From: Enterobacteriaceae bacterium UBA2655
Lineage (GTDB): Bacteria; Pseudomonadota; Gammaproteobacteria; Enterobacterales; Enterobacteriaceae
DNA length: 49,964 nt
Reading direction: 5' to 3'
NCBI GenBank assembly: GCA_002359495.1
Contig: DENB01000020.1
Span: 1-49,964 of the forward strand
Part shown: piece after piece, positions 7,238-15,266 of the stretch
Layout: each line of letters starts with the position of its first letter
Numbering within the stretch: position 1 is the first letter of the stretch
Program-made: the position numbers and the translations under genes
Notes under the pieces: model-generated
The model's database searches: none
The model's input: the letters and a program-made list of their open reading frames with translations, nothing else
What the model was told of the DNA's origin: nothing

Positions 7238-8094
7238 ATGGAAACCCACTACTCGCCCGTTCCTCATGACGGGCTGTTTAAAACCTTTCTTACCCATCCA
7301 GCCACCGCACGGGATTTTCTCTCCTTTTATCTGCCGCCCGCGCTGCTGGAGGTGTGCGACCTTAATACGCTCCGGCTGGAGTCCGGCTCGTTTATTGAAG
7401 AAGATTTACGGCCCTATTTCGCCAATGTGCTTTATTCGCTGAAAACCGCGCGGGGCGATAGTTATGTTTATACACTGATTGAGCATCAAAGCAGCGCGGA
7501 TAAACATATGGCTTTCCGCCTGATGCGCTACGCCATAGCAACCATGCAGCGCAACTGCCGCTGGTGATCCCGCTGCTGTTTTGCCATGGCCGCGCCTCGC
7601 CCTGGCCCTGTGCGTTGAACTGGCTGGATCTGTTCAGCGAGCCGGATCTGGCGCGTCAGCTTTACAGCAACGCGTTCCCGTTGATCGATGTGGGCGCGAT
7701 GGCGGACGACATCATCATGCAGCATCGGGCTATGGCTATACTGGAGCTGATGTTCAAGCATATTCAAAAGCGCGATCTGGCGGAGTTAACGGACCCGCTG
7801 GTGAAGCTTATAGCAGCGGAATACAATACGTCGGAACAGCGTGACGCATTAATGCATTGGATAATGCAGAATAGTGACAGCGCCCAGCCAAAAATGTTTT
7901 TACAGACGCTGGCGCGTCAGTTGCCGCAACACAGAGAGGTGTTTATGACGATTGCAGAAAGGCTGAAAGAGGAAGGGCGCGCTGAGGCTCAAAGAGAAAT
8001 CGCCCAGGCGCTGCTGCGCAAAGGCATGTCACCTGAATTTGTCATGGAAATTACCGGCCTGACAAAACCGGAGCTTAAAAAACTCCGGCGCTGA
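7238..8094 (+). pseudogene. rpn: Rpn family recombination-promoting nuclease, frameshifted
   Basis: The two halves belong to one Rpn/YhgA-like PD-(D/E)XK nuclease. The first (7238-7567) begins HYSPVPHDGLFKTFLTHPATARDFL and carries the EHQSSADKHMAFRLMRY nuclease segment. The second resumes in another frame with QLPLVIPLLFCHGRASPWP (from about 7549) and runs to the usual C terminus (MTIAERLKEEGRAEAQREIA...). At the join the expected short segment between MQR and QLPL is missing and the frame shifts, giving a stop at 7565-7567, so the nuclease is probably inactive. The start at 7238 has AGGG seven bases upstream. In the family, intact members cut DNA and raise RecA-independent recombination. Confidence 0.8.
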
Positions 8095-8273
8095 ATCTGT
8101 CATTTCGTCGCCAGCCAGCCCTGCGCGCTCAGGGCGGCGCACAGGTCAGAAGCGGTTATCGCAAACCAGGCGCCGGCCCAAAAGCAGATAGCCCTGAAAG
8201 TGCGCAATAAACCAGACCGGCGCAGCGGCGGAAAGCCGACAGCGCCCGGCCTGCCGTTTTTCCCTTACGCCCG

Positions 8274-9185
8274 CTACAGCTGCAGGCGCGGCAGCCAGGC
8301 GGCGCCGCGCACGCCGCTGGAATCGCCGTGTATCGCCTGGCGAATCGGCGTATCGCACTCGCCGCCAAACACCCATTTCGGCAGCAGCGCAGGCAGCGTT
8401 TGATAGAGGCGGCTGACGTTGCTCATTCCGCCGCCCAGCACGATAATACCGGGATCGAGAATATTCACCACCCCTGCCAGCGCCTTCGCCAGACGCCGTT
8501 CGTACTGCTCCAGCGCCTGCTGCGCCCTGCCGTCGCCGCGATCCGCCAGCGCCATGATATCGCGCCCCTTCAGCGCCTCGCCGCCCAGCCGTTTAAAGGT
8601 GGTTTCAAAGCCGGTGCCGGAGATGAACAGCTCATTGCAGCCGCGCTTGCCGCAGTAGCAGGGCACCTCATCGGCAAACCGTTGCTCTTCCGCGTCCGGC
8701 CAAGGCAAAGGATTGTGCCCCCACTCGCCGCAGACGCCGTTGTCGCCGCTGTAAACGCCGCTGTTGACGGCAAGGCCGCCGCCGCAGCCGGTGCCGATAA
8801 TCACCGCGAACACCACCTTAAAGCCCGCGCCCGCGCCGTCGGCCGCTTCGGAGATGGCGAGGCAGTTGGCGTCGTTCGCCACCGCGATCGGCCGTCCCAG
8901 CAGGATCGCCAGATCCTGATGCAGCGGCTGTCCGTTCAGCCATACCGAGTTAGCGTTTTTTACCCGCTGCGTCAGCCCGGACACCGTTCCCGGAATGCCG
9001 ACGCCGACGCTGCCACGCTGGCCCGTCTCCCGCTCGGCCAACGCCACCAGATCGGCGATGGTCCGCAGCGTGCCGTGGTAATCGTTTTTAGGGGTGCTGA
9101 CGCGGTGACGGAAAAGCTCTGCGCCCTGATCGTCAAGGGCGATAACTTCGGTTTTGGTGCCGCCTAAATCGATGCCGATCATCAT
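8274..9185 (-). CDS. ROK family sugar kinase, Mak (fructokinase)-like
   Basis: This 303-residue ROK kinase closely resembles E. coli Mak (manno(fructo)kinase, 302 residues). It has the N-terminal phosphate motif [11 protein letters not shown] (3-13), the ROK signature region [13 protein letters not shown] with [10 protein letters not shown], and the zinc motif [15 protein letters not shown]. Mak phosphorylates fructose or mannose at C6 with ATP. Here the gene is last in an ABC sugar-uptake operon; its ATG overlaps the permease stop (ATGA), so it probably phosphorylates the imported sugar. The exact substrate is unknown. The C-terminal [10 protein letters not shown] motif is intact, so the enzyme is probably active. 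About 180 bases without a gene separate it from the rpn pseudogene. Confidence 0.85.
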   Translation of the reverse strand: MMIGIDLGGTKTEVIALDDQGAELFRHRVSTPKNDYHGTLRTIADLVALAERETGQRGSVGVGIPGTVSGLTQRVKNANSVWLNGQPLHQDLAILLGRPIAVANDANCLAISEAADGAGAGFKVVFAVIIGTGCGGGLAVNSGVYSGDNGVCGEWGHNPLPWPDAEEQRFADEVPCYCGKRGCNELFISGTGFETTFKRLGGEALKGRDIMALADRGDGRAQQALEQYERRLAKALAGVVNILDPGIIVLGGGMSNVSRLYQTLPALLPKWVFGGECDTPIRQAIHGDSSGVRGAAWLPRLQL

Positions 9186-10219
9186 GATGCGTTCCTCCTG
9201 CTGGCAAGACGCGCCTTCAGCTGTGAAAAGATCCCGCGGAACACCACGATGCCGATAATGATCGCTCCCCAGGTGGCGGTGATGGTAAAGGGATCGAGGC
9301 GCAGCAGGTTAAGTCCGCTGGAGATCATCTGTAAGATGATGACCGCCAGCACCACGCCGGAGACGCGGCCAAAGCCGCCGAACGGGCTGACCTTGCCGAG
9401 AAAGGCAGCCAGTACCGCCACCAGCAGGTAGGAATCCGCGTAGCTGGCCTTTACCGAGTTAAGCTGCCCCACCATCACCAGCGAAGTGAGCGCGGCAAAA
9501 ATGGAGGAGAAGATGTACTGCATTACAGTAATCTTCACCAGATTGACGTTGGCGTACTGCGCCGCCGTGGGGTTGGACCCCATCATATAGAGGCTGAAGC
9601 CGAAGCGCGTTTTATTGAGGATCACCGACGCGACAACGCTGGCGACGATAAACAGGATCAGCGCGTTGGGCACGCCGAAGCTGGCGCCGTTGCCGATGTT
9701 AAGCAGGCTGTCGGGAAAACCGGAGAGCGTATAGCCCTTGGTGAATACTACGTTCAGCCCGGCGATCAGCGTCATGGTGCCTAGCGTCACCAAAATATCG
9801 GGGATCTTCAGCAGCGAGATCAGCAGCCCGTTCACCACGCCCACCAGCACGCAGGTCAGGAATCCCAACACCACCGCCAGCAGCACCAGTTCCGGGCCAG
9901 CCAGCTTCATCCCCTGCGCCGAAAACTGTTGCAGACAGAGCGCGATAATAATGCCGTTCAGGTTGGCGGTGGCGATAATCGAGAGGTTAATGCCGCCGGA
10001 GAGCATCGAGATCATCATGCCGATCGCCAGCAGCCCGACGATCGGCAGCTGATAGGCCATCGAAATCAGGTTCTGGCTGCGGATAAACTTCTCGCCGTTC
10101 AGCGCGAACATCAGCACGAAGACGCCGATCAATACCAGGTAGAGCGACAGGTTCTCCACCACCACGGCGGTCAGCCGCAGGCGCGCAGGCGTGTAGGTTT
10201 TCACGGTTTTGCTCCTCAT
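9182..10219 (-). CDS. Sugar ABC transporter permease (RbsC-like), second copy
   Basis: This 345-residue inner-membrane permease of the ribose-type (BPD_transp_2) family has about eight to ten hydrophobic segments, starting at about residue 24, with the cytoplasmic loop [14 protein letters not shown] near residue 270-290 that contacts the ATPase. It forms a heterodimeric channel with the permease encoded just upstream. The ATG overlaps the upstream permease stop by four bases, and the stop overlaps the kinase start, showing tight translational coupling. The substrate is not deducible from the permease itself. Confidence 0.88.
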   Translation of the reverse strand: MRSKTVKTYTPARLRLTAVVVENLSLYLVLIGVFVLMFALNGEKFIRSQNLISMAYQLPIVGLLAIGMMISMLSGGINLSIIATANLNGIIIALCLQQFSAQGMKLAGPELVLLAVVLGFLTCVLVGVVNGLLISLLKIPDILVTLGTMTLIAGLNVVFTKGYTLSGFPDSLLNIGNGASFGVPNALILFIVASVVASVILNKTRFGFSLYMMGSNPTAAQYANVNLVKITVMQYIFSSIFAALTSLVMVGQLNSVKASYADSYLLVAVLAAFLGKVSPFGGFGRVSGVVLAVIILQMISSGLNLLRLDPFTITATWGAIIIGIVVFRGIFSQLKARLASRRNAS

Positions 10220-11223
10220 TGTTCCACCACGACCCTTACCTGCGCCCGTTTCTGACGCAGCAGTTGCAGCGCGTTAAGCACCACGCTGAACAGGATCACC
10301 AGCCCGGTAAACACGTTGTAGTAATAAGGGGAGACTTTCAGCAGCGTCAGGCTGTTGCTGAGAATGGCGAACAGCAGCACGCCGAGCAGGGTGCCCGGCA
10401 CGCTGCCGCGTCCGCCGGTTACGGAGGCGCCGCCCAGCACCACGGCGGCGATGACCTGTAATTCCGAGCCGACGATCGAGTTTGGGATCACCGTCTGGAC
10501 GATGGAGACCTGGATAATGCTGGCGAAGCCGGAAATCGCGCCGACGAAGGTGTAGATAAACAGCGTGGTGCGCCGCAGGTTGAAGCCGACGCGCTCCGCC
10601 GACAGCGGGTTGCCGCCCACGGCATAGATGCTGCGCCCCAACACGGTGTGTTTGAGAAACAGATGAAGGAAAATCGCCAGCAGGAACCAGAGGCAGGTAA
10701 TCAGGCTCAGGCCGTACCAGGCGCCGTTCGCCGCCTGCAGCGGAAAGATTTTGATCTCCGCCAGGCTCAGCAGCGAAGGAGGAATGTCATAGATCAGATC
10801 CCCCTGCGTCACCACATAGAGCGCGCCGTAAAACAGGCTGTTGGTGGCGATAGTGACGATAATGGCGGTGATCTTAAAGTAATAGATGATGACGCCGTTC
10901 AGCAGCCCCATCAGCGCGCCCAGCATCAGGCTGCACAGTATCGCCAGCCAGATATTGTCCAGCCCCGCCTGCAAAAACCAGAACACCACCACGTACTGCA
11001 CCACCTGAGCGATGGCGGTAAATGAGACGTCGAAGCCGCCCGACAGTAGCACCAGCAGCACGCCGAGCGCGAAGATCCCCAGCACCGTCCAGGACTTCAG
11101 CAGGCCGGTAAGGTTATCGAAGGTCATAAAGGTGGGGTTGATGCTGGTGATGACGATCGACAGCACGACGATCAGCACCAGCAGCAGCGTCTCCCTGGCC
11201 TTCAGGTATTTCATGAAATCCAT
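10216..11223 (-). CDS. Sugar ABC transporter permease (RbsC-like), first copy
   Basis: This 335-residue inner-membrane protein has many hydrophobic helices from about residue 13 onward and the family loop GGASVTGGRGSVPGTLLG near 265-283 for coupling to the ATPase. It pairs with the next permease. The ATG is preceded by GAGGAGG at good distance. It lies 21 bases after the ATPase gene. Two different permeases, as here, are usual in ribose/autoinducer-2/rhamnose-type importers, whereas ribose itself uses a homodimer. Confidence 0.88.
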   Translation of the reverse strand: MDFMKYLKARETLLLVLIVVLSIVITSINPTFMTFDNLTGLLKSWTVLGIFALGVLLVLLSGGFDVSFTAIAQVVQYVVVFWFLQAGLDNIWLAILCSLMLGALMGLLNGVIIYYFKITAIIVTIATNSLFYGALYVVTQGDLIYDIPPSLLSLAEIKIFPLQAANGAWYGLSLITCLWFLLAIFLHLFLKHTVLGRSIYAVGGNPLSAERVGFNLRRTTLFIYTFVGAISGFASIIQVSIVQTVIPNSIVGSELQVIAAVVLGGASVTGGRGSVPGTLLGVLLFAILSNSLTLLKVSPYYYNVFTGLVILFSVVLNALQLLRQKRAQVRVVVEQ

Positions 11224-11244
11224 GGCAGCCTCCTCAGGCAGGCC

Positions 11245-12723
11245 TCACAGCTCAAGTTGGTGTTGCAGCGCATCGTTATCGATCTCATCGGTCAGCCAGC
11301 TTTTACCCAGCCTGCCGCGGCGCATCATTATGATGCGATCGCAGTTCGCCAGCAGCTCCGGCAGCTCGTCAGAGATGAAGATGATTCCCATCCCCTCCTG
11401 CGCCTTGGCCTTCACCGTCTGGTAGATGTAGCTTTTCGCGCCGACGTCGATGCCCACCGTCGGGCTGTCGAGAATAAACACCTGCGGCTTCATCGCCAGC
11501 CACTTCGCCAGCACCACCTTCTGCTGATTGCCGCCGGAAAGCATGCGGATCGGCTGATCCTGACTGCCATATTTCACCTGCATCCCTTTCAGCAGCCCCT
11601 CTACGGTGTCGCGCATTTTGCTGCCGTTCAGCAGGCGCAGCGGCGAGAGATAGTGATCGAGGGTGCAGATCGCGGCGTTAGCGGCGATGCTCTGCTCCAT
11701 CACCAGCCCCTGCGCCAGCCGATCTTCCGGCACATAGGCGATGCCCTGTTTTACCGCGTCGTTGATGCTGTTCAGCCTGACCGATCGGCCGTTCAGGTAA
11801 ACCTCGCCGCTCTGCGCCGGTTCGACGCCGAACAGCGCCATCGCCAGCTCGGTGCGCCCGGCACCGAGCAGCCCGGCGATGCCCAGCACTTCGCCCTTAT
11901 GCAGATCGAAGCTGATATCCTGAAAGCTGTTGCGCTTGGTCAGGTTGCGCACGCTGAGCAGCACCTCATCGGTGGCGCAGGAGGCGCGCGCTTCATAGGT
12001 CAGGGCGTAGCCCAGCATCATCGCCTCGATATCGGCGCTGGTCAGCTGCGCCGTAGGCTGGCAGTCGATTACCTTGCCGTCGCGCATCACGGTGACGCGA
12101 TCGCAGATCTCCAGCAGCTCGTTGAGCTTGTGGCTGATAAAAATAAAGGCGATGCCCTGGCTTTTCAGATGGCGAAGAATAGTGAATAGGTTATTGATTT
12201 CGCTGCGCGTCAGGGCGGTAGTCGGCTCATCAAGAATGATCAGCTTTGACTCGTTGACCAGCGCTCTGGCGATCGCCACCAGCTGCTGTTTGGCGATCGG
12301 CAGCTCATCCACGGTGGCGCTGAGATCGAGACGGATGCCGAGCTGGTCGATAATCCGCTCTACTCTGTCCCGGTAGGCGCTGGCGCGCACCAGCGGCTTT
12401 TTCTCGTTCAGCATCTGGCTGATATAAATATTTTCCAGCACCGTCAGGTTGGGAAACAGCGACAGATCCTGATAGATAATGCCGATTCCCTGCTTTACCG
12501 CTTCGATGGCGCTGTAGCGCTGCATCGGCTGGTTTTTGATGGTGAGCGTGCCGCGATCCCGCTCCAGCACCCCGGCAATGATTTTCATCAGTGTCGATTT
12601 GCCGCAGCCGTTTTCGCCTACCAAGCCGTGAACTTCGCCCTCGTTGATATCAAAACTGACGTTATTGAGCGCGGTGACGCCGCCAAACTTTTTCGTCACC
12701 TTATCGACGGCAAGAAATTGCAT
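11245..12723 (-). CDS. Sugar ABC transporter ATPase (RbsA-like, two nucleotide-binding domains)
   Basis: From ATG 12723 the protein has 492 residues and two fused ATPase domains, as in RbsA/MglA. Walker A GENGCGKST lies at 36-44. The first half has a degenerate signature (LPIAKQQLVAIARAL) with Walker B LIILDEPTTAL. The second half starts with the degenerate loop GLLGAGRTELA and has the canonical signature LSGGNQQKVVLAKWL and ILDSPTVGIDVG. It powers uptake by the two permeases. A longer frame starts at 12795 but would overlap the binding-protein gene; GGGGGAG just before 12723 and the family N terminus (MQFLAVDKVTKKFGG) support the shorter form. Confidence 0.9.
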   Translation of the reverse strand: MQFLAVDKVTKKFGGVTALNNVSFDINEGEVHGLVGENGCGKSTLMKIIAGVLERDRGTLTIKNQPMQRYSAIEAVKQGIGIIYQDLSLFPNLTVLENIYISQMLNEKKPLVRASAYRDRVERIIDQLGIRLDLSATVDELPIAKQQLVAIARALVNESKLIILDEPTTALTRSEINNLFTILRHLKSQGIAFIFISHKLNELLEICDRVTVMRDGKVIDCQPTAQLTSADIEAMMLGYALTYEARASCATDEVLLSVRNLTKRNSFQDISFDLHKGEVLGIAGLLGAGRTELAMALFGVEPAQSGEVYLNGRSVRLNSINDAVKQGIAYVPEDRLAQGLVMEQSIAANAAICTLDHYLSPLRLLNGSKMRDTVEGLLKGMQVKYGSQDQPIRMLSGGNQQKVVLAKWLAMKPQVFILDSPTVGIDVGAKSYIYQTVKAKAQEGMGIIFISDELPELLANCDRIIMMRRGRLGKSWLTDEIDNDALQHQLEL

Positions 12724-12738
12724 GATGCTCCCCCTTAT

Positions 12739-12762
12739 CCTCCTCCCGCCAGCGGGAGGAGG
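12739..12762 (-). other. Intercistronic hairpin between binding protein and ATPase genes
   Basis: A GC-rich inverted repeat CCTCCTCCCGC/GCGGGAGGAGG (12739-12749 with 12752-12762) forms a stem of about nine to ten pairs with no following T-run. Such hairpins after periplasmic binding-protein genes commonly protect the upstream message and give more binding protein than membrane components. That role is inferred from position. Confidence 0.6.
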
Positions 12763-12772
12763 AGGCGCGATG

Positions 12773-13759
12773 TCAGAAGTTATACTGCCCGACATTCTCT
12801 TTAGTGACCGTCAGCGGCTTATCAAAAATGATGTTCTGTCCGTTGATGTTCGGCGTGCCCAGCCCCGGTATTTCCAGCCCCTGCTTGATCTGATCCTTTT
12901 TGCCGTCCAGCACCAGTTTGGCGACGTAGGCCATGGCGTAAGAGGCTTCGCCCGGGCTCCAGAGGATCGATTCGGTAATGGAGCCATCTTTCAGGAAGGC
13001 GGCGCTCTCTTTCGGCGAGGTGGTGCCGATCACGGTGAGTTTGCCAACCAGCCCTTTCTCGCGCAGCGCCTGCGCCGCGCCCGGCGCGCCCTGGCTGCCG
13101 AACGCCAGCACCCCTTTCAGGTTGGGATAGGTGGAGAGCAATTCGAGGGTTTTCTGCCGCGCCGCGTTACGGTCTTCGCTGACCGGGAAGCGATCGGCCA
13201 CCAGCTTCATCTCCGGGAATTTCTCCTTCATCTCTTTGATCGCCGCATCGGCCCAGACGTTATGCGCCGGCACGGTGAGCGAGCCGACGAAAATGGCGAA
13301 CTCCCCTTTGCCGCCGGCGTGTTTGGCGAATTCGTCCATCATGTAGCGGCCGAACTTGTCGTTTTCGATCATCTCGACGTCGTAATCGGCGCCGGGCTGG
13401 TTAACGGACTCATGGGTGATCACCACGATTTTCTGCTGGCGCGCACGGTTAAATACCGGCTCCACCGAGCTGGCGTTGTTGGGCACCACCAGCAGCGCGT
13501 TGGCGCCCTGAGTGATGCTGTCTTCGATAATGCGCACCTGCTGCGCCTCATCCGCAGAGGCCGGGGCCTGCTGGTAGGCGTCGATATCAAAATCTTTCGC
13601 CGCTTTTTTCAGGCCGGTTTCATAGTCGTTGAACCAGGCGGAGCGCAGTTTGGGAATACCGACCATGGAGTATTGATCGGCCGCCGCGCTGAGCGAGGCG
13701 TGGCAGAGCGTGGCCGCGCCGAGCAGCAGCGCCAGCGTCAAAGAGTGTCGCGTTTTCAT
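12773..13759 (-). CDS. Periplasmic sugar-binding protein of the ABC importer
   Basis: This 328-residue protein has a Sec signal peptide (KTRHSLTLALLLGAATLCHASLSAAA, cut near residue 26). The mature protein has the periplasmic-binding-protein type I fold of the ribose/LsrB/RhaS group: YSMVGIPKLRSAWFNDYETGLKKAA, then GANALLVVPNNASSVEPVF, ITHESVN, and a C-terminal LTVIGTTSPKESAAFL. It captures the substrate outside the inner membrane and delivers it to the permeases. The lead resembles LsrB-type proteins (VGIPKL..A.F) more than ribose-binding RbsB, but I cannot name the sugar. It is the third gene of the operon. Confidence 0.87.
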   Translation of the reverse strand: MKTRHSLTLALLLGAATLCHASLSAAADQYSMVGIPKLRSAWFNDYETGLKKAAKDFDIDAYQQAPASADEAQQVRIIEDSITQGANALLVVPNNASSVEPVFNRARQQKIVVITHESVNQPGADYDVEMIENDKFGRYMMDEFAKHAGGKGEFAIFVGSLTVPAHNVWADAAIKEMKEKFPEMKLVADRFPVSEDRNAARQKTLELLSTYPNLKGVLAFGSQGAPGAAQALREKGLVGKLTVIGTTSPKESAAFLKDGSITESILWSPGEASYAMAYVAKLVLDGKKDQIKQGLEIPGLGTPNINGQNIIFDKPLTVTKENVGQYNF

Positions 13760-13787
13760 CAGGTTATATCCTTAGCACAGGGAAGGT

Positions 13788-14261
13788 TCAGGCGGGGTAG
13801 CGCCGTTCTGGTTCGGGAATTGATCCGGCATTGCCGATCTCAATGACTGCACCCTGAAAACGTTCTTCGGTATCGAGGTAATAAAAGACGTCGTCGCCGA
13901 TATTGCCGCTTTGCACCACCTCATAGCCGCGCGCCCGGTAAGTCTCCAGCGCCTTGTCGCAGTCGGCGAAGTAGAGCTTCATGTGATGCAGGCCGTAGCC
14001 GTGCTTCTCAATATATTCGTCGTAAATGCTGTAGCCCGACACCGGCTGCATCAGCTCCATCTGCACGCCGTTGATCCAGCAGACGGCGATTTTGTAGACG
14101 TGTTCAGCGGGCTGGCCGCGATAGCGCGAGTCGTTCACGTTGTGCGGGCCATAGGTGTAGACATCCCAGGGGCCGATATTGAACGCTTCCCAGTAGTGCT
14201 GCATGGCGGCGTCGAGATCGGACACCAGATGGGCGATTTGGATGATGTCACCATCTTTCAT
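13788..14261 (-). CDS. VOC superfamily (glyoxalase-like) protein
   Basis: This 157-residue protein has the paired beta-alpha-beta-beta-beta modules of the vicinal-oxygen-chelate superfamily. Probable metal ligands are His11 (IAHLVSDLDAAMQHYWEAF), Glu in VQMELMQP, His in YGLHHMKLYF and Glu in GAVIEIGN, spaced as in methylmalonyl-CoA epimerase and glyoxalase I. It is cytoplasmic with no signal peptide. Its place between a sugar isomerase and a sugar-binding protein suggests an epimerase, isomerase or lyase acting on the imported sugar or its phosphate. This is inference; the family is catalytically diverse. Confidence 0.75.
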   Translation of the reverse strand: MKDGDIIQIAHLVSDLDAAMQHYWEAFNIGPWDVYTYGPHNVNDSRYRGQPAEHVYKIAVCWINGVQMELMQPVSGYSIYDEYIEKHGYGLHHMKLYFADCDKALETYRARGYEVVQSGNIGDDVFYYLDTEERFQGAVIEIGNAGSIPEPERRYPA

Positions 14262-14278
14262 AAGAGGCTTCCTCCGGC

Positions 14279-14851
14279 TCAGGCAAATTTATGCGGCAGA
14301 CCTTCAAGGTTGGTATGGCTGGCTTTCATCTCGTCCATCGAGATTTGCCGCCGCTCAATCAGCATCATGGTGACAATATCCGTGAACAGCAGCAGCGCCT
14401 GCTCCAGCAGCGTGGACATCGGCTGAATCGACGGGATCTCCTGGTCGCCGCCGAAGATCTGCCCCGGAACCCGCACCGCGAGATCGGCGTACTGGCCGTG
14501 TTCGTTCTCTGGGTGAGCAGTCAGCAGCACGATGCGCGCCCCCGCCTCTTTCGCCAGTTTGATGATGTTGAGTTCGACGTTGGTCACCGCGCAATGCACG
14601 ATCAGCAGATCGCCTTCGCCAAGGTAGGGCGAAGTGGTGTCATAGACCACGTAGCTGTCGAAGCCCATGTGTTTGAGGCGCATGGCGAAGCCGCGTACCG
14701 ACAACTGCATGCGCCCCATGGCGTAGAGCTGGATGGTTTTTGCCTGGCAGATCTCATCCATCAACTGCTCGATCTGATGTGGATCGACCGCCATAAGCGT
14801 GTCGCGGTTTTCGTTAATGACCTTGTCAACGAGCGCCTGGTATTGTGACAT
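14279..14851 (-). CDS. SIS-domain sugar isomerase (6-phospho-3-hexuloisomerase-like)
   Basis: The 190-residue protein is a single SIS domain of the HxlB type: the motif IQLYAMGRMQLSVRGFAMRLKHMGFDSYVV at about 40-70, then GDLLIVHCAVTNVELNIIKLAKEAGARIVLLTAHPENEHG, and a C-terminal Glu-rich helix. Such enzymes interconvert ketose and aldose phosphates or 3-hexulose and fructose 6-phosphates. It is the first gene of the operon, 17 bases before the VOC gene. ATG 14851 is chosen because GAGGAG lies six bases upstream; a TTG at 14857 is less likely. With the ROK kinase at the operon end it suggests import, phosphorylation and isomerisation of an unusual hexose. Confidence 0.8.
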   Translation of the reverse strand: MSQYQALVDKVINENRDTLMAVDPHQIEQLMDEICQAKTIQLYAMGRMQLSVRGFAMRLKHMGFDSYVVYDTTSPYLGEGDLLIVHCAVTNVELNIIKLAKEAGARIVLLTAHPENEHGQYADLAVRVPGQIFGGDQEIPSIQPMSTLLEQALLLFTDIVTMMLIERRQISMDEMKASHTNLEGLPHKFA

Positions 14852-14900
14852 ATGCAACTCCTCAGTGAGATCCCGCTACAGGAGAGGGCAGTGAAAGTTT

Positions 14901-15140
14901 TTTACAAATTTGCAAAATAAACTGCATGACAACTGAGCATCACCTTACGCAACATTTTTACTATTTCTTTTGGAATTGATCACACTTATGGAACAATGTG
15001 ATTACTTGATAGCCAGCTTGTGATGATTAAGTGCGCTACATCACAAGATCCCGCCTAAATGCTGCGCTATCTTGCAAGCAAGGCGAAAGCCAGCAAAAAA
15101 TCGGCGAGGCAGCGGCGCGCCAGATTTGACTTTACAAATT
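14901..15140. promoter_or_regulatory. Repeated decamer TTTACAAATT in the divergent control region
   Basis: TTTACAAATT occurs exactly at 14901-14910, about 50 bases upstream of the SIS start, and at 15131-15140, overlapping the end of a candidate plus-strand -35 box (TTGACT 15126-15131; 16-base spacer; TATTCC 15148-15153). One copy beside each divergent promoter suggests the operator of the adjacent GntR-type regulator, giving operon control and autoregulation. This is a pattern-based inference. Confidence 0.45.
14979..15047. promoter_or_regulatory. Two inverted repeats of TGTGAT type in the divergent control region
   Basis: ATCACA (14979-14984) faces TGTGAT (14997-15002), and CTTGTGATG (15017-15025) faces CATCACAAG (15039-15047), the latter a perfect nine-base inverted repeat with a 13-base spacer. 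The half sites resemble the TGTGA/TCACA half sites of CRP, but the spacers (12 and 13 bases or more) are too wide for a normal six-base CRP site. They may be weak CRP half sites or operators of another regulator. Confidence 0.4.
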
Positions 15141-15266
15141 AGTTATTTATTCCGCCGCCTTGATGTTACTTATTATCTTTCTTAACCTGTTCCTTCGGCT
15201 TCCGTGCGGGAGGCGTCGGCCCACGCCGGACAGGGATAAGCGCAGCGAGAGAGGATAAGATTCACT

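Noticed and set aside
12644..13846. Plus-strand open frame of 400 codons over the sugar-binding protein gene
   Set aside because: The opposite strand has a signal peptide and a binding-protein fold within a tight operon.
14979..15047. Classical CRP sites upstream of the sugar operon
   Set aside because: TGTGA/TCACA half sites are present but the spacers are 12-13 bases or more, or the halves face the wrong way, so they were listed only as unassigned inverted repeats.
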